Positions 33,601 to 44,695 of a DNA stretch of 64,000 nt are shown one piece after another; within the stretch, counting starts at the first letter, position 1, and each line of letters starts with the position of its first letter. A program made the translations under genes and the position numbers. The DNA comes from Cyanophora paradoxa (Eukaryota > Glaucocystophyceae > Cyanophorales > Cyanophoraceae), in assembly GCA_004431415.1 (NCBI GenBank), contig QPMI01000499.1:212700-276699 (forward strand), written 5' to 3'. The notes beneath the pieces are model-generated. The model was given only the letters and a program-made list of their open reading frames with translations. It made no database searches and was not told where the DNA came from.

Positions 33601-36600
33601 TTCCAGGATAGGGCGGAGGCGCTTCCTGCGGCGCTGCAGCTCGCGGAGGCGGGCGAGCGGCCGGAGGCGCGGCGCGTGGCGGCGCGGCTCGCCGGGCGGG
33701 GCAGAGGCGCGGCGGGCGGCCGCACGGCTCGCCAGGCGGGCCGGGGGCGCGGCGGGTGGCGTCGGCGGCTCGCCGGGCGGGGCGGAGGCGCGGCGGGCGG
33801 CGGAGGCAGCTTGCCGGGCCGGGCGGAGGCGCGGCGGGCGGCCGCGAGGCTCCGCTGGGCGGGGCGGAGGCGCGGCGGGCGGCGGCGAGGCTCCGCTGGG
33901 CGGGGCGGAGGCGCGGCGGGCGGCGGCGCGGCTCGCGGAGCGGGATGGATCCTCGCGGGCGGCGGCGAGTGGCGGGGCAGACGCTCGGCGGGCGGCCGCG
34001 CGCCTCGCGGGCCGGGGCGGAGGCGCGGCGGGCGGCGGCGCGCCTCGCTGGGCGGGGCGGAGGCGCGGCGGGCGGCGGCGGCGGCTCGCGGGGCGGGATG
34101 GAGGCGCAGCAAGCGGCGTCGGCGGCTCGCCGGGCGGGGCGGAGGCGCGGCAGGCGACGGGGGCAGCTCGCCGGGCCGGGCGGAGGCGCGGCGGGCGGCG
34201 GAGGCGGCTCGCGGGCAGGACGGAGGCGCGGCGGGCGGCGGCGGCGGCTCGCGGACCGGGGCAGACGCTCGGCGGGCGGCCGCGCGGCTCGCCAGGCGGG
34301 CCGGGGGCGCGGCGGGCGGCGGCGCGGCTCGCCGGGCGGGCCGGGGGCGCGGCGGGCGGCGGCGCGGCTCGCCGGGCGAGACTGTGGCGCGGCGGGCGGC
34401 GGCGAGGCTCGCCAGGTGGGCCGGGGGCGAGGCGGGCGGCGGCGCGGCTCGCGAGGCGTGACGGAGGCGCGGCAGGAGGCGGAGGCAGCTCGCCGGGCCA
34501 GGCGGAGGCGCGGCGGGCGGCGGCGCGCCTCGCTGGGCGGGGCGGAGGCGTGGCGGGCGGCGGCGGCGGCTCGCGGGCCGGGGCGGAGGCGCGGCGGGCG
34601 GCGGCGCGCCTCGCTGGGCGGGCGGAGGCGCGGCGGGCGGCGGCGGCGGCTCGCGGGGCGGGATGGAGGCGCAGCAAGCGGCGTCGGCGGCTCGCCGGGC
34701 GGGCGGAGGCGCGGCAGGCGACGGGGGCAGCTCGCCGGGCCCGGCGGAGGCGCGGCGGGCGGCCGCGAGGCTCCGCTGGGGGGGCGGAGGCGCGGCGGGC
34801 GGCGGAGGCGGCTCGCGGGGCGGGCGGAGGCGCGGCGGGCGGCGGCGGCGGCTCGCGGACCGGGGCAGACGCTCGGCGGGCGGCCGCGCGGCTCGCCAGG
34901 CGGGCCGGGGGCGCGGCGGGCGGCGGCGCGGCTCGCCGGGCGGGCCGGGGGCGCGGCGGGCGGCGGCGCGGCTCGCCGGGCGAGACTGTGGCGCGGCGGG
35001 CGGCGGCGAGGCTCGCCAGGTGGCCGGGGGCGCGGCGGGCGGCGGCGCGGCTCGCGAGGCGTGACGGAGGCGCGGCAGGAGGCGGAGGCAGCTCGCCGGG
35101 CCAGGCGGAGGCGCGGCGGGCGGCCGCGAGGCTCCGCTGGGCGGGCGGAGGCGCGGCGGGCGGCTGCAAGGCTCGGCTGGGCGGGGCGGAGGCGCGGCGG
35201 GCGGCGGCGGCGGCTCGCGGGCGGGACGGAGGCGCGGCGGGCGGCCGTGCGGCTCGCCAGGCGGGCCGGGGCGCGGCGGGCGGCGGCGCGGCTCGCCGGG
35301 CGAGAATGTGGCGCGGCGGGCGGCGGCGGGGCTCCGCCGTGCGGGCGGAGGCGCGGCGGGCGACGGAGGCAGCTCGCCGGGCCGGGCGGAGGCGCGGCGG
35401 GCGGCCGCGAGGCTCCGCTGGGCGGGGCGGAGGCGCGGCGGGCGGCGGCGAGGCTCGCCAGGTGGGCCGGGGCGCGGCGGGCGGCGGCGCGGCTCGCGGA
35501 GCGGGATGGATCCTCGCGGGCGGCGGCGAGGCTCGCCGGGCGGGGCAGACGCTCGGCGGGCGGCCGCGCGCCTCGCGGGCCGGGGCGGAGGCGCGGCGGG
35601 CGGCGGCGCGCCTCGCTGGGCGGGGCGGAGGCGTGGCGGGCGGCGGCGGCGGCTCGCGGGCGGGATGGAGGCGCAGCAAGCGGCGTCGGCGGCTCGCCGG
35701 GCGGGGCGGAGGCGCGGCAGGCGACGGGGCAGCTCGCCGGGCCGGGCGGAGGCGCGGCGGGCGGCCGCGAGGCTCCGCTGGGCGGGGCGGAGGCGCGGCG
35801 GGCGGCGAAGGCGGCTCGCGGGGCGGGACGGAGGCGCGGCGGGCGGCGGCGGCGGCTCGCGGACCGGGGCAGACGCTCGGCGGGCGGCCGCGCGGCTCGC
35901 CAGGCGGGCCGGGGCGCGGCGGGCGGCGGCGCGGCTCGCCGGGCGGGCCGGGGGCGCGGCGGGCGGCGGCGCGGCTCGCCGGGCGAGACTGTGGCGCGGC
36001 GGGCGGCGGCGAGGCTCGCCAGGTGGGCCGGGGGCGCGGCGGGCGGCGGCGCGGCTCGCGAGGCGTGACGGAGGCGCGGCAGGAGGCGGAGGCAGCTCGC
36101 CGGGCCAGGCGGAGGCGCGGCGGGCGGCCGCGAGGCTCCGCTGGGCGGGGCGGAGGCGCGGCGGGCGGCTGCAAGGCTCGGCTGGGCGGGGCGGAGGCGC
36201 GGCGGGCGGCGGCGGCGGCTCGCGGGCGGGACGGAGGCGCGGCGGGCGGCCGTGCGGCTCGCCAGGCGGCCGGGGCGCGGCGGGCGGCGGCGCGGCTCGC
36301 CGGGCGAGAATGTGGCGCGGCGGGCGGCGGCGGGGCTCCGCCGTGCGGGCGGAGGCGCGGCGGGCGGCGGAGGCAGCTCGCCGGGCGGGGCGAAGGCGCG
36401 GCGGGCTGTGGCGCGGCTCGTGGGTGGGACGGAGGCGCGGCCGGGCGGCGGCGGCGGCTCGCGGACCGGGGCAGACGCTCGGCGGGCGGCCGCGCGGCTC
36501 GCCGGGCGGGCCGGGGCGCGGCGGGCGGCGGCGCGGTTCGCCGGGCGGGGCAGACGCGCGGCGGGCGGCCGCACGGCTCGCAAGGCGGGCCGGGGGCGCA

Positions 36601-36680
36601 GCAAGCGGCGTCGGCGGCTCGCCGGTCGGGGCGGAGGCGCGGCTCTCCGGGCGGGGCAGAGGTGCGGCGGGCGGGCACTA
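33560..36680. repeat. 3.1-kb GC minisatellite, left arm
   Basis: Imperfect units of about 40-42 bp built on GGCGCGGCGGGCGGCGGCG plus CGGCTCGCCGGGCGGGC. Larger blocks are repeated too: the stretch with GAGACTGTGGCGCGGCGGGC recurs near 34,378, 34,982 and 35,984. Its periodicity keeps five or more reading frames open for hundreds of codons, none of which looks like a real protein. Confidence 0.85.
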
Positions 36681-36687
36681 GGCTCTC

Positions 36688-37950
36688 AGTGCTGGATTTG
36701 ATTTTGAGGTCGGCGCAGGCCGCAAGCTAGCTCGTAGCGTGCCGTGCATTATTTTGCAGGGCAAGTCGCCATTATTTTTGGCGGGCATTTTGAGGCCTTC
36801 CCGCGCGCCAGGAAATGCGAATAGAAGCCCGGCAGCCGGTAATCACGTTGAGGCCCTATCTAACACGCTATCAAATGACTCGTATCCGTTGGCATCTGAG
36901 CTGGAAAGGCACGGGCGGACTGGGAATCGGCTCTCAAAATTGATCTCGGGAGAAACCCTATAAGGGAGTCGTTCTTCCCGCCGCAATGCCCGGGAGCCCT
37001 GAGCTTCTTGTCAAATACTCTACAGATACACAGTGGGGCGCTGATATCATCTCCGGGTGCTTACATGTGCCAGGAACCCAGTATTCTTTTAATGGCAGCT
37101 AGAGACTCATGATCATGATCATGTGCAAAGAAGTGCGAAGTCGCCGCGCTGAGCATATGAGAACGGACGAGCTGACGAGAACTTCAGATTCGGATTCCCC
37201 ACCCTCGAAATGGGCGGGGTGCAAATGTGGAGTCAGTCGCGGACCAAGATGACGGAGCGGCGTCAGGTCAAGCGAGCTCTCCGAGACTGTCAACTTGCCT
37301 CGAAGAGGCCTCGAGGACAGAAACTTCGGAAATCACCAAGGATAGCATCTTATCTGACAAGTTACAAGTTACATCCGGGCGATGAGACGCTTTCGGGGGT
37401 TCTTGACAGTGCTGGATTTGATTTTGAGGTCGGCGCAGGCCGCAAGCTAGCTCGTAGCGTGCCGTGCATTATTTTGCAGGGCAAGTCGCCATTATTTTTG
37501 GCGGGCATTTTGAGGCCTTCCCGCGCGCCAGGAAATGCGAATAGAAGCCCGGCAGCCGGTAATCACGTTGAGGCCCTATCTAACACGCTATCAAATGACT
37601 CGTATCCGTTGGCATCTGAGCTGGAAAGGCACGGGCGGACTGGGAATCGGCTCTCAAAATTGATCTCGGGAGAAACCCTATAAGGGAGTCGTTCTTCCCC
37701 GCCGCAATGCCCGGGAGCCCTGAGCTTCTCGTCAAATACTCTACAGATACACAGTGGGGCGCTGATATCATCTCCGGGTGCTTACATGTGCCAGGAACCC
37801 AGTATTCTTTTAATGGCAGCTAGAGACTCATGACCATGATCATGTGCAAAGAAGTGCGAAGTCGCCGCGCTGAGCATATGCATATGAGAACGGACGAGCT
37901 GACGAGAACTTCAGATTCGGATTTCCCACCCTCGAAATGGGCGGGGTGCA
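36688..37950. repeat. Central region with a 720-bp-period duplication
   Basis: GCTGGATTTGATTTTGAGGT occurs at 36,691 and 37,411. About 525 bp are shared (36,688-37,214 and 37,408-37,949) and 193 bp lie between. The copies have a few indels. A 157-codon frame at 37,210-37,683 (MGGVQMWSQSRTKMTERRQV...) spans the join, and its second half is also open in copy 1 (36,739-36,963). No family is recognised. Confidence 0.7.
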
Positions 37951-38009
37951 TATCCGATGATCTACGCAAGAGTACTACGGTACAGAGCGAGCATCTGCAG
38001 GCTTCCCCA

Positions 38010-38930
38010 CGAGCCTCCGCCGCGCCACTCCTCCGCCCTGCCCCGCGAGCCGCGCAGCCGGCCGCCGCGCCTGCGCACCGCCGCCCGCCGCCCCTCTGCC
38101 CCGCCCGGCGAGTCGCGCCGCAGCGCGCCGCGCCTCCGGCCGCCCAGCGAGCCGCGCGCCGCCCGCCCCGCCTCCGCCCGGCCCGGCGAGCTGCCTCCGC
38201 CGCCTGCCGCGCCTCGGCCCCGCCCGGCGAGCCGCCGACGCCGCCCGCCGCGCCTCCGCCCCGCCCAGCGGAGCCTCGCGGCCGCCCGCTGCGCCTCTGC
38301 CCGCCCGGCGAGCTGCCTCCGCCGCCTGCCGCGCCTCCGCCCCGCCCGGCGAGCCGCCGACGCCGCTTGCTGCGCCTCCATCCCGCCCCGCGAGCCGCCG
38401 CCGCCGCCCGCCACGCCTCCGCCCCGCCCAGCGAGGCGCGCCGCCGCCCGCCGCGCCTCCGCCCCGGCCCGCGAGGCGCGCGGCCGCCCGCCGAGCGTCT
38501 GCCCCGCCCGGCGAGCCTCGCCGCCGCCCGCGAGGATCCATCCCGCTCCGCGAGCCGCGCCGCCGCCCGCCGCGCCCCCGGCCCACCTGGCGAGCCTCGC
38601 CGCCGCCCGCCGCGCCTCCGCCCCGCCCAGCGGAGCCTCGCGGCCGCCCGCCGCGCCTCCGCCCGGCCGGCAAGCTGCCTCCGCCGCCTGCCGCGCCTCC
38701 GCCCCGCCCGGCGAGCCGCCGACGCCACCCGCCGCGCCCCCGGCCCGCCTGGCGAGCCGTGCGGCCGCCCGCCGCGCCTCTGCCCCGCCCGGCGAGCCGC
38801 GCCGCCACGCGCCGCGCCTCCGGCCGCCCGCCCGCCTCCGCGAGCTGCAGCGCCGCAGGAAGCGCCTCCGCCCTATCCTGGAATTCACGCGGCCGCCTGC
38901 CGCGCCTCCGGATCCGCCCCGCCCCGCGAG
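38010..38930. repeat. GC minisatellite, right arm
   Basis: Inverted counterpart of the 33,560-36,680 array, but only 0.9 kb. The length difference between arms is mostly repeat-number change. Confidence 0.8.
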
Positions 38931-40595
38931 CGGCGTCGCCACCCGCCGCACCCCAGCCCCTGGGCTTCACGCGGCGTCTTCCGGTATCCTGTGTTACCGG
39001 CGCGCCCCGTCAGCGACGCGTACGCGTCCTGCCAGCGACGCGCACGGGCCCAGCCGGCTCACCTAGGCAGTGTAGAAGAATGTCTCCCAAACTGCGACGA
39101 TCTGAGGCGGCTCACCCATCCTGGCGATCTGGGCCTCGTCAGCTACGCGCTCGCGCGTCGCTGGCCAAATGCTGTGCTTGGTAGGCGCACCCGAGGCGAC
39201 CGCCGATCGGGAGGTTGCGTCGGTCCGCGCGCTCACGCAGCGCCCGGCCAGTCCAGAGTCAGAGGCACTGCGTGAGCATCTTAGAGGGACGCGCTATGAA
39301 CCGAAACATGTGAGAGAGCTCCGCCGGCCGGTGTGCACCTCAACCCTCCAAATCGACCGCGGGGCTGTCTGGTAGAGATACTGCGGATGTAAGTGAGCTG
39401 AAAGCCACGCAAAGCTTAAGAGCCCGGCCAGCACGGCGAAGTCACCCAGCGCGGGGTTGCGGGCCTGCAGCTGGTCGACGTCGATCTAGCTGTGGATCGG
39501 CGCGGCGCAGGGACGACGCTACGGGGGAGCTGGACCCATGATTACAAGCTCACGTGCTTGTAGCTGCCTCGCGCTGCGTGCTGCGAGCACGCGCGAAGGT
39601 GCCGCAGCGGGAGGCGCTCCGGACCGAGGGCCAGGTCGAGCCGTTGGCAATCGCTTCAGGCGGCTTCGGAAAGCTATACTACGGCGCGGCTGCCGCGGCG
39701 GCCCTGCCGCTGTGGGCCTCATAAGGCTTTTCCCAACAGTCGTGTACCCCAAACTTGCTGCCTTGAAGCGCCTTCATGTGCCTTGCTGCCAGCAGCTGCA
39801 GCCTCGACTGAAGGCTGCCGCGCGGACGCGCTTCACTCTCACAGCGGCTCGGTTCGTTGGCTCCTCCGGGGTCTCGCAGCGCTGCCCGCGTCTCTGATTC
39901 CGCTTTTCAAACCAGGTCGAACGGACTTGCTGCCGCCGCAGCGAACTTCGTCGGCTTCCAGCGCGAACGATGCTCGAAGGTCCTCTCTTGCATCCTCTGG
40001 CGCCTCTCGCCGCCTGTCGCCCGCCTGATTTCAAACGCAGAGCGCTGCTTCAGGGTGGCTGGCGCCCGGTTGCGGCCGCGAACGCTCGCGAACGCATCGC
40101 TGTCGACCTCCTTGTTGCCTTTTTTGTCCATTCCTCCCGCGGCTGTCGCCAGTGGGCGTTCTGCCGCTGACAGGCACGCGCGGAACGTAGGCGGCGGCTG
40201 CGGAGGCGAAGCAAGGTGCTTTTCGTTTCCTCTCCCTTGATTCAATCCCTCATTTCGCTGGCGGGCCAGGGAGCGGGCGTGACTGGTCCCCGCGAGCAGA
40301 ACACCACCGCCCAGTTCGCCCGGCGCCTTCTTCCGCAGGCCAGGTGCTCGCTCTTGTCTCCACTGCTCGCCCTTTGATCTTGTTGTAACGCCGGCGGCGT
40401 GCGCAGCGCAGCGCGTGCCGCTTTCCGGACGTGTGGCCCGGTGGCTGCTGGGATCGGCCTCGGAGTTCATGCTTGCGGCCGCTCGGGCGCAGGTGCGGTC
40501 GTTTGCTGTCGCGCATATTTCTTCTCTTTCGATCCGAGCGCAGCGAGCTCTTCGCCCTCGCCCTCGCCCTCGCGGTCGCGGTCGCGGGCTGCCGG
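38900..40595 (-). repeat. Right inner arm of the foldback element
   Basis: Inverted copy of 31,861-33,600. Outside it, 40,600-41,330 is unlike the left arm except for a diverged AT-rich piece next to the 107-bp array (41,080-41,330 versus 29,220-29,430). Confidence 0.75.
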
Positions 40596-41334
40596 GCGCG
40601 GACACTTCTTTTCTTTCGATTGACTCTCCAAGCGCAGCGAGCGCGTCGCCCTTGCCATCAGCGGTCGCGGTCGTGGGCTGCCGGGCGCCCTAGGAGAGCC
40701 GCTTTCGTGCTCTCCTCTCCCTCTCCTCTCCTCGCCGAGGTGCGCATGCATAGCCGCCTGCTTGCCGGCGTTGCCTCTTTCCATTCGATTCGATCTCTCG
40801 CTCACCGCGATGCATGGCGCAGCGAGCGCGGCGAGGTGCAGAACGACCTGGTGCGGGCCGCATCGCTTCACCCGTTATCCTCCGGCTTATGACTCGCCCT
40901 TACTAGTTAATTACTAGTACTACATGTGAATCCCTAGTACCTCTCCCTTCAGCCTGCTCGTGCTAGGCCCCACGCTGCATGATTCAGTGTTGATGTGCTG
41001 CCTATAGCTAAATTTACAGTCCGCCGGTCTCTAGTTCTAGACTGCAGAGCAACCAGAGGCAGGTGGGCACAAGGCGCGCCCGGGGCCTGCTGGATTGCTG
41101 GAGCCGGGCAGGCGCCTGGCCTGGGCCCGAGAGAGTATATTATATATATATATCGATCAGGATTCAGGACCCCAGTATACGTACGCGTAGACAGCAGGCG
41201 CATGCAGCAGGCGAGGCCTAGGCCTAGGGCCAGGCCACAAATTATTAAGAATATATATAAAACTGGCTTATTATAATTAAGATATGGATCGGCAGATTAG
41301 GTTGAAAGTATAATAAAATAAAAACACAACAGAT

Positions 41335-41734
41335 CGACAGAATCGGTCGACCGATTCTGGCGCAGAATCAGTCGATCGACAGAGTTGGTCGATCGACTGA
41401 TTTTGTCGACCGATTCTGTCGCAGAATCAGTCGATAAAATTCGACTGATTCGGTCGACCGATTCTGGCGCAGAATCAGTCGATCGACTGATTCTGTCGAT
41501 CGACTGATTTTGTCGACCGATTCTGGCGCAGAATCAGTCGATAAAATTCGACTGATTCGGTCGACCGATTCTGGCGCAAAATCAGTCGATCGACTGATTC
41601 TGTCGATCGACTGATTTTGTCGACCGATTCTGGCGCAGAATCAGTCGATAAAATTCGACTGATTCGGTCGACCGATTCTGGCGCAAAATCAGTCGATCGA
41701 CTGATTCTGTCGATCGACTGATTCTGTCGACCAA
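41335..41734. repeat. 107-bp tandem repeat array, right
   Basis: Same unit, with landmarks at 41,432, 41,539 and 41,646, again 107 bp apart. Minus-strand frames here translate it to FDRISRSTESVDRLILRQNR-like repeats, which I regard as non-coding. Confidence 0.85.
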
Positions 41735-41764
41735 GTATTGCAATACTCCAAAAGTGCAGATATA
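41735..41764 (-). repeat. Right terminal inverted repeat
   Basis: 30 bp, perfect complement of 28,783-28,812, followed by CAAATC (41,765-41,770). Confidence 0.85.
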
Positions 41765-41855
41765 CAAATCCGGCGCGTACCACTTCGGCCGGGCTGTGCT
41801 GTCTCGAGCGCATTCTCGAACGGCTCGCCTCGCATCTTAGCACAAGCACTCGAAG

Positions 41856-43691
41856 ATGAAGAGAAAGGCGTGCGATTCATTGGAAGGCCGGCTCGCGATG
41901 CTGAATGACGTTAGCGTTCATGTCCATGCGCACGTAGTAGTTCCCCATGAGCACCCTCTCGTCAATGCCCCCGTTTTCGTGAGCATTGAGTTTCTAGTCG
42001 TGCGGCTCCACTTTGAGCCTCACGCGCGCGTATGCGGCACGTGCACGCAGCTAACGCCGGTGCCGCGGCCGGCGCTCCTCAACCTGCCCGATCCGCTGCT
42101 ACTCCGCGTGATTCGGCTTGCGTGCACGTGTGAAGACGATTACGGCTCGGACAGCGATGGACCTGTGGACCGGCTCGAAGCAAAGCTCCGCTCCGCTCTC
42201 GCGAGCTCCGAGTCGCGCGATCGGCCGCCGCCGGGGGAGCCGCGTGTCGGCCTCCGGGAGCTGTGTCGCCTGCGCCGAGTCTGCAGGCGGCTCGCGGAGC
42301 TGGTGGAGGCGGGCGCCGAGGCGTCGCGGGCGCGGCTGGAGTTCGTCGTACGCGTCGGCGCGGAGACGCGCGAGGCGGTGGAGGCGGAGCTGGACTCGGT
42401 GTGCGCGGCCGTGGCCCGCATGGGAGGCGCCGAGCTTGAGGATTTCGACCTGCGGCTCTCCGGCCAGGTCCGTGCACGCGGCCCGCCTCGCTGACTCTGA
42501 GAGGCTCGCGGATCCTGACGCCCGGCGCGCGCGCGCAGCCCGGCCGCACCCTCCCCGCGTTCTCGCTGGCGCCGCTCGCCCGCTTCCGCTCCCTCCGCGC
42601 CCTCCGCCTGGATGCAGGCATCCTGCGCTCCAGCGCCCTCCTGAAGGCCGAGCACGTCGCGCCGCTCGCCTCCCTCCGCCAGCTCACCCGCCCCGACCTC
42701 GCGGGCGGCGTCGTGGGCACCCCCGTCAGCCACGCCGCGCTCAGCGCCCTCTCGCCGCTCCCCCTCACCGTACTGCGAGCCACGATCGACTGCAGCGCCT
42801 TCGGGCGCCGCGTCGACGCGAACTCGGAGGTCGTGGACGCGGCGGCCGGCAGCGGCAGCGAGCTCGACAGGCTCTACATGTCCAACCTCGCGCGGATGCT
42901 CTCGGGCGTCGCCGCCGCCTTCCCCATGCTCCAGCGGCTGCTGCTCGAGTTCCTCTTCCCGCGGGGGTGGTGGGACTCGTTCGACGCATCCGACCCCCGC
43001 GCCCCCCTCGCCAACCTCCGCTGTGAGCCTTCCCCTCCCCTCCCCTCTCCCCCACCACCCCTCTCACCGCGTCCTCGCAGCGCTGAGCCTCGGCCTGGGC
43101 GAGATCGAGGTGACGCACCTGGGCGTGCTCGCCGGCCTCCCCCGGCTCGAGCACCTCGCCCTGGACATCGCCGAGGTCCGCCAGCCGCTCGCCCTCGCCT
43201 CCCTCGCCTCCCTCCGCTGTGCGCGCCCCGCCCCCTAGGCCTAGGCCTAGGCCTAGGCCTCCGCCCCCGCCCCCGCTCATGGTTCGGCGCGCGCGCGCGC
43301 AGCCCTCAACCTGTCCCCGAGGCTCCTCCTACGCGACCTGTCCGTCCTCGCGCCCCTCGCCTGCCTGGAGGCGCTCAGCCTCTACGTCCACTACAACCCG
43401 CTCGACGGGCCGCCCGCGGCCGACGCCGCGCTCGTCGGCCCGCCCCTCGCGATCGACCCGTTCAGGCTCCTCTGCCTGGCGCCGCGCCTGCGCTGCCTCG
43501 AGCTGGAGGCTTTCCACGCGGGCCCCGCCGCCGCCGCCCTCGCCGACACCCTCGCCCGCTTCTCCGCGCTCGAGGCGCGCCCGCCCGCCCCGCCGCACGA
43601 GCCGCCCACCGGCGCCCCGCCTGACGGGCGCCACACATATGAATATTCATATTTTAATCCCTCGGCGTTCCGCCTCAGGATTAAAATATGA
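41856..43691 (+). CDS. F-box/leucine-rich-repeat protein, four exons
   Basis: Likely substrate receptor of an SCF ubiquitin ligase. Exon 1 (41,856-42,467) holds an F-box-like core, LNLPDPLLLRVIRLACTCED near residue 75, continued by LRRVCRRLAELVEAGAEA. Exons 2 (42,539-43,022), 3 (43,081-43,218) and 4 (43,303-43,691) encode leucine-rich repeats: FRSLRALRLDAGIL, LSLGLGEIEVTHLGVLAGLP, LNLSPRLLLRDLSVL, LEALSLYVHYNP. Introns 2 and 3 are both phase 1 and fall at the same place in the repeat (CGC-T/CN-CTN), so LRR units match exons. All introns are GT-AG. The last codons run into the palindrome at 43,632, so the natural C-terminus may have been lost to the AT-rich insertion. The foldback element now separates the gene from its original upstream sequence. 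Confidence 0.65.
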
Positions 43692-43706
43692 ATATTCATA
43701 TGTGTG
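43632..43706. repeat. Palindrome at the GC-rich/AT-rich boundary
   Basis: Perfect 29-bp arms (43,632-43,660 and 43,678-43,706; outer part CACACATATGAATATTCATA) around a 17-nt loop. Base composition switches from about 70% GC to strongly AT-rich exactly here. This is a candidate end of the virus-like element, or a small hairpin element at the junction. Confidence 0.75.
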
Positions 43707-44695
43707 ATTCGATGTTATATCAATAAAAGCGATTAATTTATTTGAATTTTCATATGCATTTTCATATTTTTATATGCATTTTCAATTAATTTAATCGATA
43801 TTATATCGATAAACTCGATTAATCGATATTGTATCTTAATTGTAGTTAATCGGAATTATATCAATAACTTCGATTGATCTTAATTGAATCCTAAATGAAT
43901 TTAATCGGAATTATATCAATAAATTCGATTAAATCATGTTCTTTTCCGATTAAATCAATTAAATATTTAACTTTGTTACCATAAGTGGTCTAAGTTGACT
44001 CACTTTTCATAAACATTTTAAAGTCTTAGTCTCCTTGAATTTCTTAAGATGACTCAACTTAGTCAACTTAGTCAACTTTGTTACCATAATCAATCAGGGT
44101 GGACTCACTTTTAGATCAACTTTGAAATTTCAAGCAAAATCAACTTTGATTTCAAAAGTGGATCTTCTAAGTGGACTCAAAATGTTCACTTTGTGATACA
44201 TTTTAGCGCAAATCCTTACTGTTTATGGTCAGGGTTGACTAAGTGGGGGGAGTTGACACATTTTTTGAAATCCTTTTTAGAAAACTTTAGGTCCCAAATA
44301 TTTCCTGTGAAATTTGAGTCAACTCAACCCACTTAGTCAACCCTTGCATTGAATTCGTAACAAAATCCATATACTATTACTACTTTTACGATTAATATGA
44401 GTCAACCTTGAGTCCACTTTAATATAAATATTATATAATAGGGGGAATCTAGGGGAGATGCTGAGTGTTATTGTAAGGAAATCGAATAGTATTCGAAATA
44501 CTTGACATTGCTTAATGTAGGGTGCATTCATATTTCGGCTTCATCATACAGTAGAATTCTATTGTAACAAAAGCTACTGTAGAAAGAAAATCATTGTAGA
44601 AAGCTATTGTAGGAAAGGATATATTATATCCTTTTTTAACGATTGCCATTGTAATAAAAAAGGTAAATCACCCTGATCACCATAATAGAAACCCA
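43707..44695. other. AT-rich non-coding flank with degenerate repeats
   Basis: From 43,710 to 43,960 the motif ATTATATCAATAAATTCGATTAA recurs about five times with variation. From 43,975 to 44,420 the words AGTTGACT/AGTCAACT recur, often as TTAGTCAACTT. No open frame is supportable. It looks like a subterminal region of the viral element. Confidence 0.5.
44231..44344. repeat. 114-bp hairpin repeat, copy 1
   Basis: Ends AGGGTTGACTAAGTGGG and its exact reverse complement, extended inwards by GAGTTGAC. A close relative lies at 63,356-63,461. This one lies about 350 bp downstream of the last minus-strand gene of the fibre block. Confidence 0.7.

Larger units (their letters stand above)
28783..41764. 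mobile_element. 12,982-bp foldback-type TIR element
   Basis: The outermost 30 bp are perfect inverted repeats starting TATATCTGCACTTTTGGAGT and containing the 12-bp palindrome GTATTGCAATAC. Six-bp CAAATC duplications flank it, and the pre-insertion site is preserved at 27,565. Inside each end is an array of a 107-bp repeat, then an AT-rich block, then GC-rich arms that are inverted copies of each other (about 31,861-33,600 versus 38,900-40,595, plus minisatellites). A central unique region of about 1.3 kb carries its own duplication. Long inverted repeats built from tandem repeats are the hallmark of foldback (FB-like) elements. No transposase is visible, so it is presumably non-autonomous. 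The left arm is longer mainly because of a 687-bp array and a larger minisatellite. Confidence 0.75.

Noticed and set aside
33172-36730. Open frames of 1,168, 1,064, 1,071, 770 and 457 codons on both strands
   Set aside because: They are translations of a 40-42 bp GC minisatellite in different phases; composition is only Ala/Arg/Gly/Pro with the repeat period, and the shorter right-arm array produces the same frames.
28783-41764. Interpretation of the 13-kb element as part of the neighbouring virus
   Set aside because: It has its own complete ends and target duplication, is GC-rich, shares no gene or repeat with the AT-rich element, and is separated from it by the F-box gene.
42079-42783. 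Antisense open frames across the F-box gene (also 27,879-28,562)
   Set aside because: Arg/Ser/Pro-biased mirror of the GC-rich coding strand; the plus strand has a coherent F-box, LRRs and phase-consistent introns.
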